This document shows, one piece after another, positions 45,302-54,087 of a DNA stretch of 64,000 nucleotides (positions within the stretch are counted from its first letter, which is position 1; every line of letters begins with the position of its first letter). The position numbers were made by a program, and so were the translations under genes. The notes below the pieces were generated by a model, which was not told where the DNA came from, ran no database searches, and saw only the letters and a program-made list of their open reading frames with translations. This DNA comes from Streptomyces sp. LUP47B (GTDB lineage Bacteria; Actinomycetota; Actinomycetes; Streptomycetales; Streptomycetaceae), in the NCBI RefSeq assembly GCF_001746295.1, contig NZ_MJAH01000001.1, forward strand, positions 1,345,188 through 1,409,187, read 5' to 3'.

Positions 45302-47863
45302 TCACTCGGTGGCGATCGCCCGCAGTACGTCCAGTCGGGCCGCGCGCCGGGCCGGGCGCAGGCCCGCGAGGGCTCCCGCGGCGAGGCCCACCAGGGCCAC
45401 CACCGTGAGTTGCAGGGGTGGCATCGCGAAGGCGAAGGCGCTGTCGCTCGCGCCGTCCGAGGCCTTGACCAGAACCCAGCCGAGGAAGGCGCCGAGGGCG
45501 AGTCCGCCGACCGTGCCGAAGGCGGCGACCAGGACCGACTCCCAGCGGACCATGGCCCGGAGCTGGGACCGGGTCTGGCCCACGGCCCTCAGCAGGCCCA
45601 GTTCGCGGGTGCGTTCGTGGATCGCCAGCGTCAGTGTGTTGGCGATGCCCAGCAGCGCGATGAGGACCGCGAGGGCGAGCAGCGCGTAGACCAGCGTGAG
45701 CATCATGTCGATGCCGCCGGCCGAGGACTGCGCGTACTCGTCGCGGGTCTGCACCTCGGGATCGCCGTACCGCGCCGCCACCCTCTCCACGGCCGCCTTG
45801 CCCGCGCCCGTGCTCACACCGTCCTTGAAGGAGACCGCGACGAGCGTGTCGGAGTCCTGGGTTCGGTGCGGGGCCCAGGCCGCGCGGGTGATGACGTAGT
45901 CCCCCGCCAGCTCGGACTGCCCGTAGACCGCGCGGACCGTGAAGGTGTTCCGCGCGCCGTCGGTGAAGGTGAGCCGGGCCTTGTCGCCGGTCGTGAGGCC
46001 CTGCTTCTCCGCTTCCTTCTCGGTGATGGCGATGCCGTCGGTGCCGAGGTCGCTCAGGGAGCCCCGGACCGTGCCGAGATCGAAGGTGCGCTCCAGTGCG
46101 AGCGGGTCGGTGACGGTCAAGGCCCGCCCCTTGCCGTCGACTTCGGCGACACCGCGACCGAGGCCCACCGCCGTGTCCACCTCGGGCAGTCGCTGGACCG
46201 CTCCGGCGAGCCGTGGGCTGAGGCCGCTGCCGCCCGCGCCGAACGAGGGGGTGCTGACGGCGACATCGCCCGCAAAAGACCGGGACACGGTCTGGTCCAT
46301 GGTGGCCTTCAGGGACGCTCCGAACACCGTGAACAGGCAGACCACGGCCACGCCGATCATCAGCGCGCTCGCGGTGGCGGCCGTCCGCCTGGGGCTGCGC
46401 AGGGCGTTGCGCCGGGCGAGGGAGCCGGTGACGCCGCGGAGCCGGTCGAGGGGGCCACCGATGACCCGCACGGCAGTCGTGGAGGCGACCGGGCCGAGGA
46501 CCACGAACGCGGCCAGCGCCGTTACGGAACCGGCTCCGGCGAGCCAGAGGGACGGCGAGACCAGGACGCCGGTGAGCGTCACGGCCACCGCGAGCGCCGC
46601 CAGTCCCCCGCCGACGACCGCTCGGAGACGGGATGCGCCCGACTGGTCGACGGCCGTCTCGCGCAGTGCGGCGAGCGGTGCGGTGCGGCCCGCGCGTACG
46701 GCGGGCAGCAGCGCGGAGCCCAGGCAGACGATGACACCGACCGCCAGCGGCAGCACCATTGACAGCACGCCGATCACCAAGTCGCCCTCGGGGAAGGGGA
46801 ATCCGATCGCCGGGAACAGGACTTGGAGCCCGGCAGCGATGCCGATGCCGCCCGCGAGACCCGCGGCCGACGCGGTCACCGCGACCACGCTCGCCTCGGT
46901 CAGGGTGGCTGCCGTGACCTGACGGCGGGAGGCGCCGAGGGCTCGCAACAGGGCGTTCTCACGGGTGCGTTGGGCCACGACGATGGCGAAGGTGTTGTGG
47001 ATGGAGAAGGTGGCGACCAGGAGGGCCACGCCCGAGAAGACCAGCAGGAAGGTCGTGAAGATGTCCAGGAACTGGCTGGAGATCATGTCGGTGTTCTCTT
47101 GGGTCGACTCCTGACCGGTGATGGCCTCGACACCCCTGGGCAGCACGGGGGTCAGCCGGTCGACGAGCTCCTGCTGACCGACGCCCGGGCCCGCGCGCAC
47201 CTGGATGCTCGACGCCTCCCCGGGCCCGGCCGTGAGGTACTTCTCGGCGTCGGACACCGTCATGCCGGTGAAGGTCACCTGGGCCATGCCGTCCTCGCCG
47301 CCGAAGGTCGCGAGGCCGACGATCGTCACCTCGACGGGGTCGGGCGTACGCAGGACCGTCGTGTCGCCGATCTTCAGATGGCCCCGGTCGGCGGTGCCGC
47401 GGTTGACGACGACCTCGCCGGACTTCTTCGGTGCCCGTCCTTCGGCGAGTCGGTACGGGTTGAGCTCGGGGTCGTCGATCCAGTTGCCGGCCACGGTGGG
47501 TGGGCCCTGCCCGCCGATGGGCTTGCCGTCGGCGCCGATCAGCTGGCCCGCGCCCTGGATGTCGGGGGCGGCCGCCGCGACACCGGGGACCTGCTCGACG
47601 GTCCTGACCAGATCGGTGTCGACCGGCTCGCGCACCCCCTGGCTCTCCCCCGGCGTGGTGATGGCCCCGGCACTGCGGACCACGGCGTCGGTGCCGCTGG
47701 TCGCGTTGCCGAACATGGTGTCGAAGCCGGCGCGGAGCGTGTCGCCCATGACGAGCGTCCCGGCGAGGAACGCCACACCGAGGAACACCGCGAGGAAGGT
47801 CCCCGCGAAGCGCCGCTTGTGGGCGCGCAGGGAGGACATGCTCAGCCGTACGGAGGCGTTCAT
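45302..47863 (-). CDS. ABC exporter permease, FtsX/MacB type (two FtsX domains)
   Basis: 853-residue membrane permease. Layout: N-terminal helix (FAGTFLAVFLGVAFLAGTLV), a large external domain, three helices (LDIFTTFLLVFSGVALLVAT onward), a further helix set, a second external domain and the final FtsX block (MMLTLVYALLALAVLIALLG). It pairs with the ATPase encoded immediately upstream, whose stop overlaps this ATG (ATGA). Likely substrates are peptides, lipids or antibiotics. The three-gene operon (SHOCT, ATPase, permease) is divergent from a TetR gene. Confidence 0.93.
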   Translation of the reverse strand: MNASVRLSMSSLRAHKRRFAGTFLAVFLGVAFLAGTLVMGDTLRAGFDTMFGNATSGTDAVVRSAGAITTPGESQGVREPVDTDLVRTVEQVPGVAAAAPDIQGAGQLIGADGKPIGGQGPPTVAGNWIDDPELNPYRLAEGRAPKKSGEVVVNRGTADRGHLKIGDTTVLRTPDPVEVTIVGLATFGGEDGMAQVTFTGMTVSDAEKYLTAGPGEASSIQVRAGPGVGQQELVDRLTPVLPRGVEAITGQESTQENTDMISSQFLDIFTTFLLVFSGVALLVATFSIHNTFAIVVAQRTRENALLRALGASRRQVTAATLTEASVVAVTASAAGLAGGIGIAAGLQVLFPAIGFPFPEGDLVIGVLSMVLPLAVGVIVCLGSALLPAVRAGRTAPLAALRETAVDQSGASRLRAVVGGGLAALAVAVTLTGVLVSPSLWLAGAGSVTALAAFVVLGPVASTTAVRVIGGPLDRLRGVTGSLARRNALRSPRRTAATASALMIGVAVVCLFTVFGASLKATMDQTVSRSFAGDVAVSTPSFGAGGSGLSPRLAGAVQRLPEVDTAVGLGRGVAEVDGKGRALTVTDPLALERTFDLGTVRGSLSDLGTDGIAITEKEAEKQGLTTGDKARLTFTDGARNTFTVRAVYGQSELAGDYVITRAAWAPHRTQDSDTLVAVSFKDGVSTGAGKAAVERVAARYGDPEVQTRDEYAQSSAGGIDMMLTLVYALLALAVLIALLGIANTLTLAIHERTRELGLLRAVGQTRSQLRAMVRWESVLVAAFGTVGGLALGAFLGWVLVKASDGASDSAFAFAMPPLQLTVVALVGLAAGALAGLRPARRAARLDVLRAIATE

Positions 47864-48618
47864 GAGGGCACCTCGAAGGCCTTCAGGCGGTCCAGGACCC
47901 GGTCGGCGGTGGGGGATGCCATACGGTCCACCAGGCGCCCGTCGGCGAGGAAGACGACCTCGTCGGCGTGGGCGGCGGCGACCGGGTCGTGGGTGACCAT
48001 GACGACCGTGCGGGCCGTCTGCCGCACGGTCCTGCCGAGGAGGCCGAGGACCTCGCCGCCGGAGCGGGAGTCGAGGTTCCCGGTGGGCTCGTCGGCGAAG
48101 ACGACGTCCGGTCGGCCGGCGAACGCCCGGGCCACGGCGACGCGTTGCTGCTGTCCGCCGGACAGCTCGGCCGGCCGGTGCCGGAGCCGGTCGCGCAGGC
48201 CGACGACCTCGATCAGGGCGTCGATCCACTCCGGGTCGCCCTTGCCTCCCGCGAGGTCCAGCGGCAGCCTGATGTTCTCCTCGACGGTCAGCGTCGGCAC
48301 CAGGTTGAACGCCTGGAAGACGAAGCCGACGCGGTCCCGGCGCAGCAGGGTCAGACGGCGGTCGTCGAGCGAGCCGAGGTCGGTGTCGCCGATGTAGGAG
48401 GCGCCCTCGGTGAGCGTGTCGAGGCCGGCCGCGCAGTGCATGAGGGTGGATTTGCCGGAGCCCGAGGGGCCCATGATCGCGGTGAAGCGGCCGGCCGGAA
48501 AGTCGACGCTCACCCCGTCCAGGGCCCGCACGCCGGTGTCGCCGCTACCGTACACCTTCACGGCGTCGACCACCCGGGCGGCCGGCAGCGTCCTCGTCGA
48601 GACGGTCGTGGCGGTCAT
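47860..48618 (-). CDS. ABC transporter ATP-binding protein, MacB/LolD type
   Basis: 252 residues. Walker A GPSGSGKSTLM, Q-loop FVFQAFNLVPTLTVEENI, signature LSGGQQQRVAVARA, Walker B VVFADEPTGNLDS and H-loop MVTHD are all intact. These features, plus pairing with an FtsX-type permease, identify a MacB-like exporter. Start ATG 48618 overlaps the stop of the SHOCT gene by four bases, indicating translational coupling on both sides. Confidence 0.96.
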   Translation of the reverse strand: MTATTVSTRTLPAARVVDAVKVYGSGDTGVRALDGVSVDFPAGRFTAIMGPSGSGKSTLMHCAAGLDTLTEGASYIGDTDLGSLDDRRLTLLRRDRVGFVFQAFNLVPTLTVEENIRLPLDLAGGKGDPEWIDALIEVVGLRDRLRHRPAELSGGQQQRVAVARAFAGRPDVVFADEPTGNLDSRSGGEVLGLLGRTVRQTARTVVMVTHDPVAAAHADEVVFLADGRLVDRMASPTADRVLDRLKAFEVPS

Positions 48619-48908
48619 GCCGCACCGCCCTTGCCCGCCGTACGGCCGAACTGCTCGTCCAGGACGGACAGCCGGCGCCAGTACTCGTCCTCGTCGATCT
48701 CACCCGCGGCGAAGCGGCGGCCGAGCATGGCGATGGGTGAGTCGCCGGAGGGGCCGGCGTCGGCCATGGCGCGCCACGGTCCACGGCGCCCGCGCCAGAC
48801 GGCGCGGCGCAGGACGGTGACGACGCCGAGCACGACGGCCGCCCAGATCAGCGGGAAGAAGAGGATCCACGGGCCGGGGCCGCCGTCCCAGTTCGCGAGT
48901 GTCTGCAT
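48615..48908 (-). CDS. SHOCT-domain small membrane protein
   Basis: 97 residues: N-terminal membrane helix (WILFFPLIWAAVVLGVVTVL), basic stretch (RRAVWRGRRGPWRAMA) and a C-terminal SHOCT domain (SPIAMLGRRFAAGEIDEDEYWRRLSVLDEQF). SHOCT motifs are short oligomerisation or membrane-associated elements often found beside ABC transporters. It is first in the exporter operon. ATG 48908 has a GGAG-type site in front. Its role, perhaps regulatory or accessory to the exporter, is inferred. Confidence 0.88.
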   Translation of the reverse strand: MQTLANWDGGPGPWILFFPLIWAAVVLGVVTVLRRAVWRGRRGPWRAMADAGPSGDSPIAMLGRRFAAGEIDEDEYWRRLSVLDEQFGRTAGKGGAA

Positions 48909-49034
48909 CTTGAGTCATCTCCTTGATGGGTCCTGCCGTGATGACTCGAGACTGGCTCGGGAGAGGGGGCCGGGTCGTCGTACGGACAGCGGCACCGCGG
49001 ATACCTCCCGGGGAGTACGAGAAGGGCTCGACTT

Positions 49035-49056
49035 CTGTAACTACTAGTATGTACAG
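49035..49056. promoter_or_regulatory. TetR operator candidate
   Basis: Palindrome CTGTA-N3-ACTAGT-N3-TACAG, 18 of 22 positions symmetric. It ends 7 bases before the TetR-family start and about 125 bases from the divergent exporter operon. This is the expected place for an autoregulatory site that could also affect the exporter. Confidence 0.7.
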
Positions 49057-49063
49057 TGCGTGC

Positions 49064-49627
49064 ATGAGCACCTCGGACCGACTGATCGAGTCCACCCGTG
49101 AGCTCCTGTGGGAGCGCGGCTATGTGGGGACCAGCCCCAAGGCGATCCTGGAGCGCGCGGGGGCCGGCCAGGGCAGCATGTACCACCACTTCAAGGGCAA
49201 GCCCGACCTCGCACTGGCCGCGATCCGGCGGACCGCCGAGGACTTGCGGGCTACCGCGGAGGAAGTACTCGGCGGGCCCGGCACTCCGTACGAGCGCGTC
49301 GCGGCGTATCTGCGGCGCGAGCGGGACGTGCTGCGCGGGTGCCCGATCGGCCGGCTCACGATGGATCCGGACGTCATCGCCAGCGACGAACTGCGCGCGC
49401 CCGTCGACGAGACGATCGACTGGATCCGGGAGCGTATCGCCGGGATCGTCGAAGAGGGCAAGGAACAGGGCCAGTTCGCGTCCTGGCTGGACGGTGAGGA
49501 GATCGCGGCGACCGTTCTCGCGACGGTCCAGGGCGGCTATGTCCTCGCCCGTGCGTCCGGCTCGCCCGCCGCGTTCGACATGGGCTTGCGGGGTCTGCTC
49601 TCACTGCTCACCCCACCATCGCCGTGA
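49064..49627 (+). CDS. TetR-family transcriptional regulator
   Basis: 187 residues. N-terminal helix-turn-helix TRELLWERGYVGTSPKAILE then RAGAGQGSMYHHFKGKPDLA, standard TetR. The ligand domain has EVLGGPGTPYERVAAYLRRE and RLTMDPDVIASDEL, resembling the LfrR/YxaF-like C-terminal branch. ATG 49064 was chosen; the frame extends back to 48923 across the operator. The gene is divergent from the ABC exporter and followed on the same strand by the DUF4865/phosphotriesterase pair, 106 bases later. Confidence 0.92.
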   Translation: MSTSDRLIESTRELLWERGYVGTSPKAILERAGAGQGSMYHHFKGKPDLALAAIRRTAEDLRATAEEVLGGPGTPYERVAAYLRRERDVLRGCPIGRLTMDPDVIASDELRAPVDETIDWIRERIAGIVEEGKEQGQFASWLDGEEIAATVLATVQGGYVLARASGSPAAFDMGLRGLLSLLTPPSP

Positions 49628-49733
49628 GGAAGCGACCCGCGCGCTGACGCATCTCGCGGTCGTCGACGACGGCACGACCGCCGCCTGGGGCGCACGTCGT
49701 CCCCGAGGACCACTCCGCCTGAGGAGGCATCCG

Positions 49734-50318
49734 ATGCACGCCATGCAGTACGAGCTCACCCTGCCCGCCGACTACGACATGGCCGTCATCCGCGCCCGGG
49801 TGGCCCGGATCGGGCATCTGCTGGACGACTGGGACGGGCTCGGCTTCAAGACGTACCTGATGCGCGAGCGCGGGGTGAACGGTTCGCCCGTCAACCAGTA
49901 CGCCCCCTTCTACCTCTGGGACAGCGTGGCGGGCATGAACACCTTCCTCTGGGGAGGCGCTTTCCAGCGGCTCAGCAACGATTTCGGGCGGCCGTCGGTG
50001 CGGCAGTGGACAGGTCTGTCGTACGAGGAGGGCGGCGCCGTAGGCCCACCAGCCAGGTCCGCGGTCCGCAGGCGTCAACCGGTGCCCGAGGGAGTGGAGT
50101 TGGGGGACGTGATGGTGGAAGCGGTGGAGGAGACCGAGCGGCTGGCCGGGGAGGACGGTGCCGTGTTCGCGGCGGCCGCTGTGGACACGGCCCGCTGGGA
50201 GCTCGTGCACTTCTCGCTGTGGGCGCACGCATCACCGAAGGCGGACGGTGACCTGTTCGAGGTGCTGCACGTGTCGGCGCCGGGACGGGAACAGCTGCCG
50301 CGGGGGCGTCAGTGGTGA
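49734..50318 (+). CDS. DUF4865 family protein
   Basis: 194 residues. The segments MQYELTLPADYDMAVIRARV, GLGFKTYLMRERGVNGSPVN, QYAPFYLWDSVAGMNTFLWG and GGAFQRLSNDFGRPSVRQWT are typical of DUF4865, predicted to resemble ferredoxin-like dimeric alpha/beta-barrel proteins such as YciI-type or monooxygenase folds. No catalytic residue is identified. The ATG follows GAGGAGG at five bases. The next gene overlaps its stop by four bases, so the pair is translationally coupled. Confidence 0.85.
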   Translation: MHAMQYELTLPADYDMAVIRARVARIGHLLDDWDGLGFKTYLMRERGVNGSPVNQYAPFYLWDSVAGMNTFLWGGAFQRLSNDFGRPSVRQWTGLSYEEGGAVGPPARSAVRRRQPVPEGVELGDVMVEAVEETERLAGEDGAVFAAAAVDTARWELVHFSLWAHASPKADGDLFEVLHVSAPGREQLPRGRQW

Positions 50319-51235
50319 GCGCGGTCGCGGTCCGTACGGTCGCCGGGGACGTCCCCGCCGAGGAGCTCGGCGTGTGCGACGCGCACGACCACCTGTTCTT
50401 CGGCAGCCGCCAACTGCCCGGGCAGGAGCTGCGGAGTGTCTCGGCGGCGCGGGCCGAGCTGACGGCGTTCGCCGCGCAGGGCGGTGGCGCCGTGGTGCAG
50501 TGGACGCCGTACGGGCTGGGGCGGCGGGCCGACGAACTGCCGGCGCTGTCTCGGGAGACCGGCGTGCGGATCGTCGCCGCGACCGGGCTGCACCAGGCCG
50601 TCCACTACGACGACGCCACACTCGGCGGGCTGCGCGGCCGGCTGGCCGACGTGTTCGTCACCGAACTGACCGAGGGCATCGGGCCGTCGGGGGTCCGCGC
50701 GGGGCTGATCAAGGTGGCGGGCGGCTTCCACGCGCTCGACGCGCACGCCCGCTGGACGATGACCGCGGCGGCGCAGGCGCATCACGCGACGGGGGCGCCG
50801 ATAGCCGTCCACCTGGAGCTGGGGACCGGTGCACTGGACGTACTGGAGCTGCTGTGCGGCGAGTTGGGGGTGCCGCCGCAGCGAGTGATCCTCGGGCACC
50901 TCAACCGCTCCCCCGACTTCACAACGCACCGCCAGGCCGCGGCGTCGGGCTGCTATCTCGCCTTCGACGGTCCCTCACGCGCGAACCACGCCACGGACTG
51001 GCGCATGCCCGACGCGGTGCGGGAGCTCGCGGACGCGGGGCACGGCGACCGACTGCTGCTCGGCGGCGACACCACGACCGCGGCGGCCCGCTCGGTCAAC
51101 GGCGGCCCGGGGATGCCGTTTCTGCTGCGCCGGTTGCGGCCGCGGCTCGCGGCCGACCTGGGTGAGGAACTGGTGCGGCGCATCCTCACCGACAACCCCG
51201 GCCGAGCCCTGGCCGTGGAGTGGAGCCGGCCATGA
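50315..51235 (+). CDS. phosphotriesterase-family metallohydrolase
   Basis: 306 residues, TIM-barrel amidohydrolase. Metal ligands: His24 and His26 (CDAHDHLF), the bridging lysine of AGLIKVAGGF, histidines in VHLELG and LGHLNRSPD, and the Asp of LLGGDTTTAAA. Members hydrolyse phosphotriesters, lactones (including acyl-homoserine lactones) or other esters; which applies is unknown. GTG 50315 overlaps the DUF4865 stop. Coupling with DUF4865 and a nearby TetR gene suggests an inducible detoxification or catabolic function, which is inference. Confidence 0.88.
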   Translation: MSAVAVRTVAGDVPAEELGVCDAHDHLFFGSRQLPGQELRSVSAARAELTAFAAQGGGAVVQWTPYGLGRRADELPALSRETGVRIVAATGLHQAVHYDDATLGGLRGRLADVFVTELTEGIGPSGVRAGLIKVAGGFHALDAHARWTMTAAAQAHHATGAPIAVHLELGTGALDVLELLCGELGVPPQRVILGHLNRSPDFTTHRQAAASGCYLAFDGPSRANHATDWRMPDAVRELADAGHGDRLLLGGDTTTAAARSVNGGPGMPFLLRRLRPRLAADLGEELVRRILTDNPGRALAVEWSRP

Positions 51236-51241
51236 CGCCGC

Positions 51242-51508
51242 TCACCGGCAGAACGCGTCGATGTCCTCGGAGAAGGTCGGGAACTCCGCCCGGGCGGTGG
51301 TGACGATGTCCCGGGTGGTGCGGCGCGAGGTGGTCGCGTGGCGTTCGGCGAGCGCGGTCAGCGTCTCGCTCGGAGTGCCTTCGTACTGCTCGAAATCCAC
51401 GACCTCCAAGGGCCCGAGGCCGTCGGCGAGCACCCACAGGAAGTCGGACAGGTTCGCCGCCACCACACCGCGCTCGCCCTCCGAGCCCAGGAACACCACG
51501 GGCTGCTC
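51242..51508 (-). pseudogene. 3' end of an SMI1/KNR4-like gene, 5' part lost
   Basis: About 88 codons, QPVVFLGSEGERGVVAANLS, DFLWVLADGLGPLEVVDFEQ and onward to CR. The start of the SMI1/KNR4-like domain is missing and no ribosome site precedes the first GTG (51499). SMI1-like proteins are often immunity proteins or toxin-system partners. The homology stops at about 51508 and a second truncated gene starts on the other strand there, which points to a deletion joint. Confidence 0.6.
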
Positions 51509-51626
51509 GACGAGGACCCTCCTCGGCTACGCGCCGCGCCACGAACCGGAGACCGCCGTACTGGAGTCGGTGCGGTGGCTGATCGACCACGAGGAGCTGA
51601 AGGTGGCCGGCCCGCTCAGCGCCTGA
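51509..51626 (+). pseudogene. 3' end of an NAD-dependent epimerase/dehydratase-like gene
   Basis: The last 38 or so codons read TRTLLGYAPRHEPETAVLES then VRWLIDHEELKVAGPLSA. The LLGYxPRH pattern is typical of the C-terminus of sugar-nucleotide epimerases. The N-terminal domain is missing and the sequence to its left belongs to the SMI1-like fragment on the minus strand, consistent with a deletion that removed both 5' ends. Confidence 0.5.
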
Positions 51627-51640
51627 CCGGACGCGCGCCG

Positions 51641-52090
51641 CTAGGCCCAGTCGGCGTCCAGGCGTCCCACCCGGGCCACGTTGTCCCGGTCCTCGGCGTC
51701 CTCGCTCGCCTCGGCGGTGAACCAGGCGTCGAGGATCTCCTTGAGGAGTGGCTCGGAGGTGAGGCGGAGGCTGAGGGCCAGGACGTTGGCGTCGTTCCAG
51801 CGGCGGGCGCCGTCCGCCGTGTAGGCGTCCGTGCACAGGGCGGCCCGTACGCCCGGGACCTTGTTCGCGGCGATGGACGCGCCGGTGCCGGTCCAGCAGC
51901 ACACGACCGCCTGGTCGGCCGTCCCCGCGGCCACCTCACGGGCCGCGGCCTCGGAGCAGACGGCCCACTGGGGGTCGGCGCCGGGGCTCAGGGCGCCGTA
52001 CGGCACCACTTCGTGGCCACGCGCGCGCAGTTCGTCGACCAGGGTGCGCGCGACTGGTTCGTCCATGTCCGAGGAGACGGAGATCCGCAT
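51641..52090 (-). CDS. rpiB: RpiB/LacA/LacB family sugar-phosphate isomerase
   Basis: 149 residues, interconverting ribose-5-phosphate and ribulose-5-phosphate or a related sugar phosphate. MRISVSSDMDEPVARTLVDE, the catalytic cysteine in VVCCWTGTGASIAANKVPGV and VRAALCTDAYTADGARRWND are typical RpiB motifs. An Asp-rich insertion (SEDAEDRDN) lies near the C-terminus. It follows the NUDIX gene by one base and is the last gene of a ROK-NUDIX-RpiB operon on the minus strand. Confidence 0.9.
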   Translation of the reverse strand: MRISVSSDMDEPVARTLVDELRARGHEVVPYGALSPGADPQWAVCSEAAAREVAAGTADQAVVCCWTGTGASIAANKVPGVRAALCTDAYTADGARRWNDANVLALSLRLTSEPLLKEILDAWFTAEASEDAEDRDNVARVGRLDADWA

Positions 52091-52091
52091 G

Positions 52092-52814
52092 TCACGAGCC
52101 TACTCGGCGGCTCGCCCAACGGACGACGGGATCCAGGTAGCCCACGTGCGGACCGGCGAGGTCCGGCAGGTCGGCCGGTGAGCCGACGAAGGCGAGCCGG
52201 TCGAACTCCGACGCGCGTCCTCGTGCCGTCTCAGCGGCCACCAGCGCCGTGAAGCTGTCCTGCAGGAAGGAGGCGGGCAACGGCGGCGCCAGGTAGTGGA
52301 CACCGACCTGGCCGTCCTCGCCGTGCGTCACCAGGCACCGGGTGAGGTCGGCGGCCGGGACGTCGACGCCCGTCTCCTCGGCCAGCTCCACGGCCGCGTG
52401 GCGGCGCAGTGCGGGCTCGTCCAGGGGCTCGTCGCCGGTGGGCGGTTCCACCGATCCGCCGGGGAACTGCCAGCGGCCGGGCGCTGAGGTGGACGAGGAC
52501 ATACGGCCCACCAGCACGCGCCCGTCGTGCGCCGGCTGCACCACGCTGACGAAGAGGGACCGCGGGGCGGTGGCGCCCGGGACGCGGCGCAGGGCGAAGT
52601 AGCGATAGGTGACCCGGGACCAGGAGACGAGCAGGCCGTCCGGGGCCTCCCGCGAGAGGCCCGCGCACACCGCCACCGGACCGTCGAAGAGGGCCGGGTT
52701 GGCGAGGACGGCCGCGTCCCACTCGCGGTCCATGGCTGTCCGCAGCTCGGCCGGGACCACCGGGGGCGCCACCTCGACCAGGCGGAGTCCCCCGGCCTCC
52801 AGCAGGTCAGCCAC
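52092..52814 (-). CDS. NUDIX hydrolase with large N-terminal extension
   Basis: 240 residues. The first 95 residues (LLEAGGLRLVEVAPPVVPAE, VTYRYFALRRVPGAT) are an extra domain I do not recognise. The NUDIX box is stretched: GRWQFPGGSVEPP, an acidic insertion TGDEPLDEP, then LRRHAAVELAEETGVDV with the expected EELAEE-type glutamates. Such insertions occur in NUDT9-like proteins. ATG 52814 overlaps the ROK stop by eight bases. Substrate unknown; the operon suggests a sugar or nucleotide metabolite. Confidence 0.85.
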   Translation of the reverse strand: MADLLEAGGLRLVEVAPPVVPAELRTAMDREWDAAVLANPALFDGPVAVCAGLSREAPDGLLVSWSRVTYRYFALRRVPGATAPRSLFVSVVQPAHDGRVLVGRMSSSTSAPGRWQFPGGSVEPPTGDEPLDEPALRRHAAVELAEETGVDVPAADLTRCLVTHGEDGQVGVHYLAPPLPASFLQDSFTALVAAETARGRASEFDRLAFVGSPADLPDLAGPHVGYLDPVVRWASRRVGS

Positions 52815-54051
52815 GGCTCAGTGCCCCCAGCGGATCGTCGAGGACCGGCTGCCACGCCAACTCGGCCGCCCCGACCAGGCTGTTGTGGTCGAGGGTGCAG
52901 GCCAGGATGGGCACGCCGCCGCTCTGCCCCCACAGGCTGCGGTCGGCGACGACGGCGCGCAGACGCGCGGGGTCGGCGTCCAGCAGGGTGCGGTGAAGGC
53001 CGCCGAGGATGATCCGGTCCGGGTTGAGGATGTTCACCAGGCCGGCGAGACCGAGGCCCAGGCGGTCGATGAGGGCCTCGGCGGCGGTGCGGACGGCGGG
53101 ATCGTCGTAGTGGTGCCGGACGAGGTCGTTGGCCTGCTGGAGCAGGGAGAGCTCGGGGCCGGGGGCGAGTCCCGCCGCCGTGAGGAACGCCAGCGGGTCC
53201 GCCTCGACGTCCAGACAGCCCCGGCTGCCGCAGTGGCAGGGGCGGCCCTCGGGGTTCACGGTGAGGTGGCCGACTTCCAGGGCCAGGCCCGAACTCCCCG
53301 TGTGCAGACGCCCGTCGAGCACCAGCGCGCCGCCCACGCCCCGGTGTCCGGTCGCCACGCACAGCAGGTCCCGAGCACCGCGGCCCGCGCCGTGCCGGTG
53401 CTCGGCTAGCGCGGCGAGGTTGACGTCGTTGGCCGCGAAGGCCGGTCCGGTGATGCCCGCGGCACGCACGCACTCGTCGAAGATTCGGCGGACGGGGGCG
53501 CCCGCGGGCCAGGCGAGGTGCAGGGGGTTGAGGGCGAGGCCGTCGGGTTCGGCGACCGCGGACGGCACGGCGAGTCCGGCGCCGACGCAGCGTCTGCCGG
53601 TGGTGCGCAGCAGGTCGGCGCCCGCCTCGACGACGGAGCTGAGGACCTTCGCCGGGTCGGCGTCGACCGTCTCGCAGCCGGGGGCGGTGGCGACGATACG
53701 GCCGCCCAGACCGACCAGGGCGGCCCGGAAGCCGTCGGCGTGGACCTGCGCGGCCAGCACGACGGGACCGTCCTCGGCGACCGCGAGGCGATGCGAGGGC
53801 CGGCCCTGCGAACCGGCGGCCGCGGTGGGCCGGGCGTCGACGCGGATCAGCCCGAGCGCCTCCAGCTCGGCGGCGACCGCGCCCGCCGTCGCCCGCGTCA
53901 CCCCGAGTTCGGCGGTGAGCACGGCCCGGGTGGGCGCGCGGCCGGTGTGCACGAGCTCCAACGCGGGCCCGAGCGCACCGCGCCCCCGGTCCAGCCGCGT
54001 CCTCGAGGTGGTTCCTTCCCCCGCCGGCCGGGGGTCCGCCTTGCCGCTCAT
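52807..54051 (-). CDS. ROK-family transcriptional regulator
   Basis: 414 residues. An N-terminal winged helix (RAVLTAELGVTRATAGAVAA, ELEALGLIRVDARPT) is joined to a ROK sugar-kinase-like domain (VVLAAQVHADGFRAALVGLG, GAGLAVPSAVAEP). The zinc motif is intact: GHLTVNPEGRPCHCGSRGCLDVE (CxCGxxGCxD/E). DLLCVATGHRGVGGALVLDG lies where kinases bind ATP; regulator-type ROKs often lack activity. It starts the operon with NUDIX and RpiB, so its ligand is likely a sugar. ATG 54051 fits. Confidence 0.93.
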   Translation of the reverse strand: MSGKADPRPAGEGTTSRTRLDRGRGALGPALELVHTGRAPTRAVLTAELGVTRATAGAVAAELEALGLIRVDARPTAAAGSQGRPSHRLAVAEDGPVVLAAQVHADGFRAALVGLGGRIVATAPGCETVDADPAKVLSSVVEAGADLLRTTGRRCVGAGLAVPSAVAEPDGLALNPLHLAWPAGAPVRRIFDECVRAAGITGPAFAANDVNLAALAEHRHGAGRGARDLLCVATGHRGVGGALVLDGRLHTGSSGLALEVGHLTVNPEGRPCHCGSRGCLDVEADPLAFLTAAGLAPGPELSLLQQANDLVRHHYDDPAVRTAAEALIDRLGLGLAGLVNILNPDRIILGGLHRTLLDADPARLRAVVADRSLWGQSGGVPILACTLDHNSLVGAAELAWQPVLDDPLGALSRG

Positions 54052-54087
54052 GAGGGCGAGTCTCCCATGATCCGTTCGCGATCGAGC

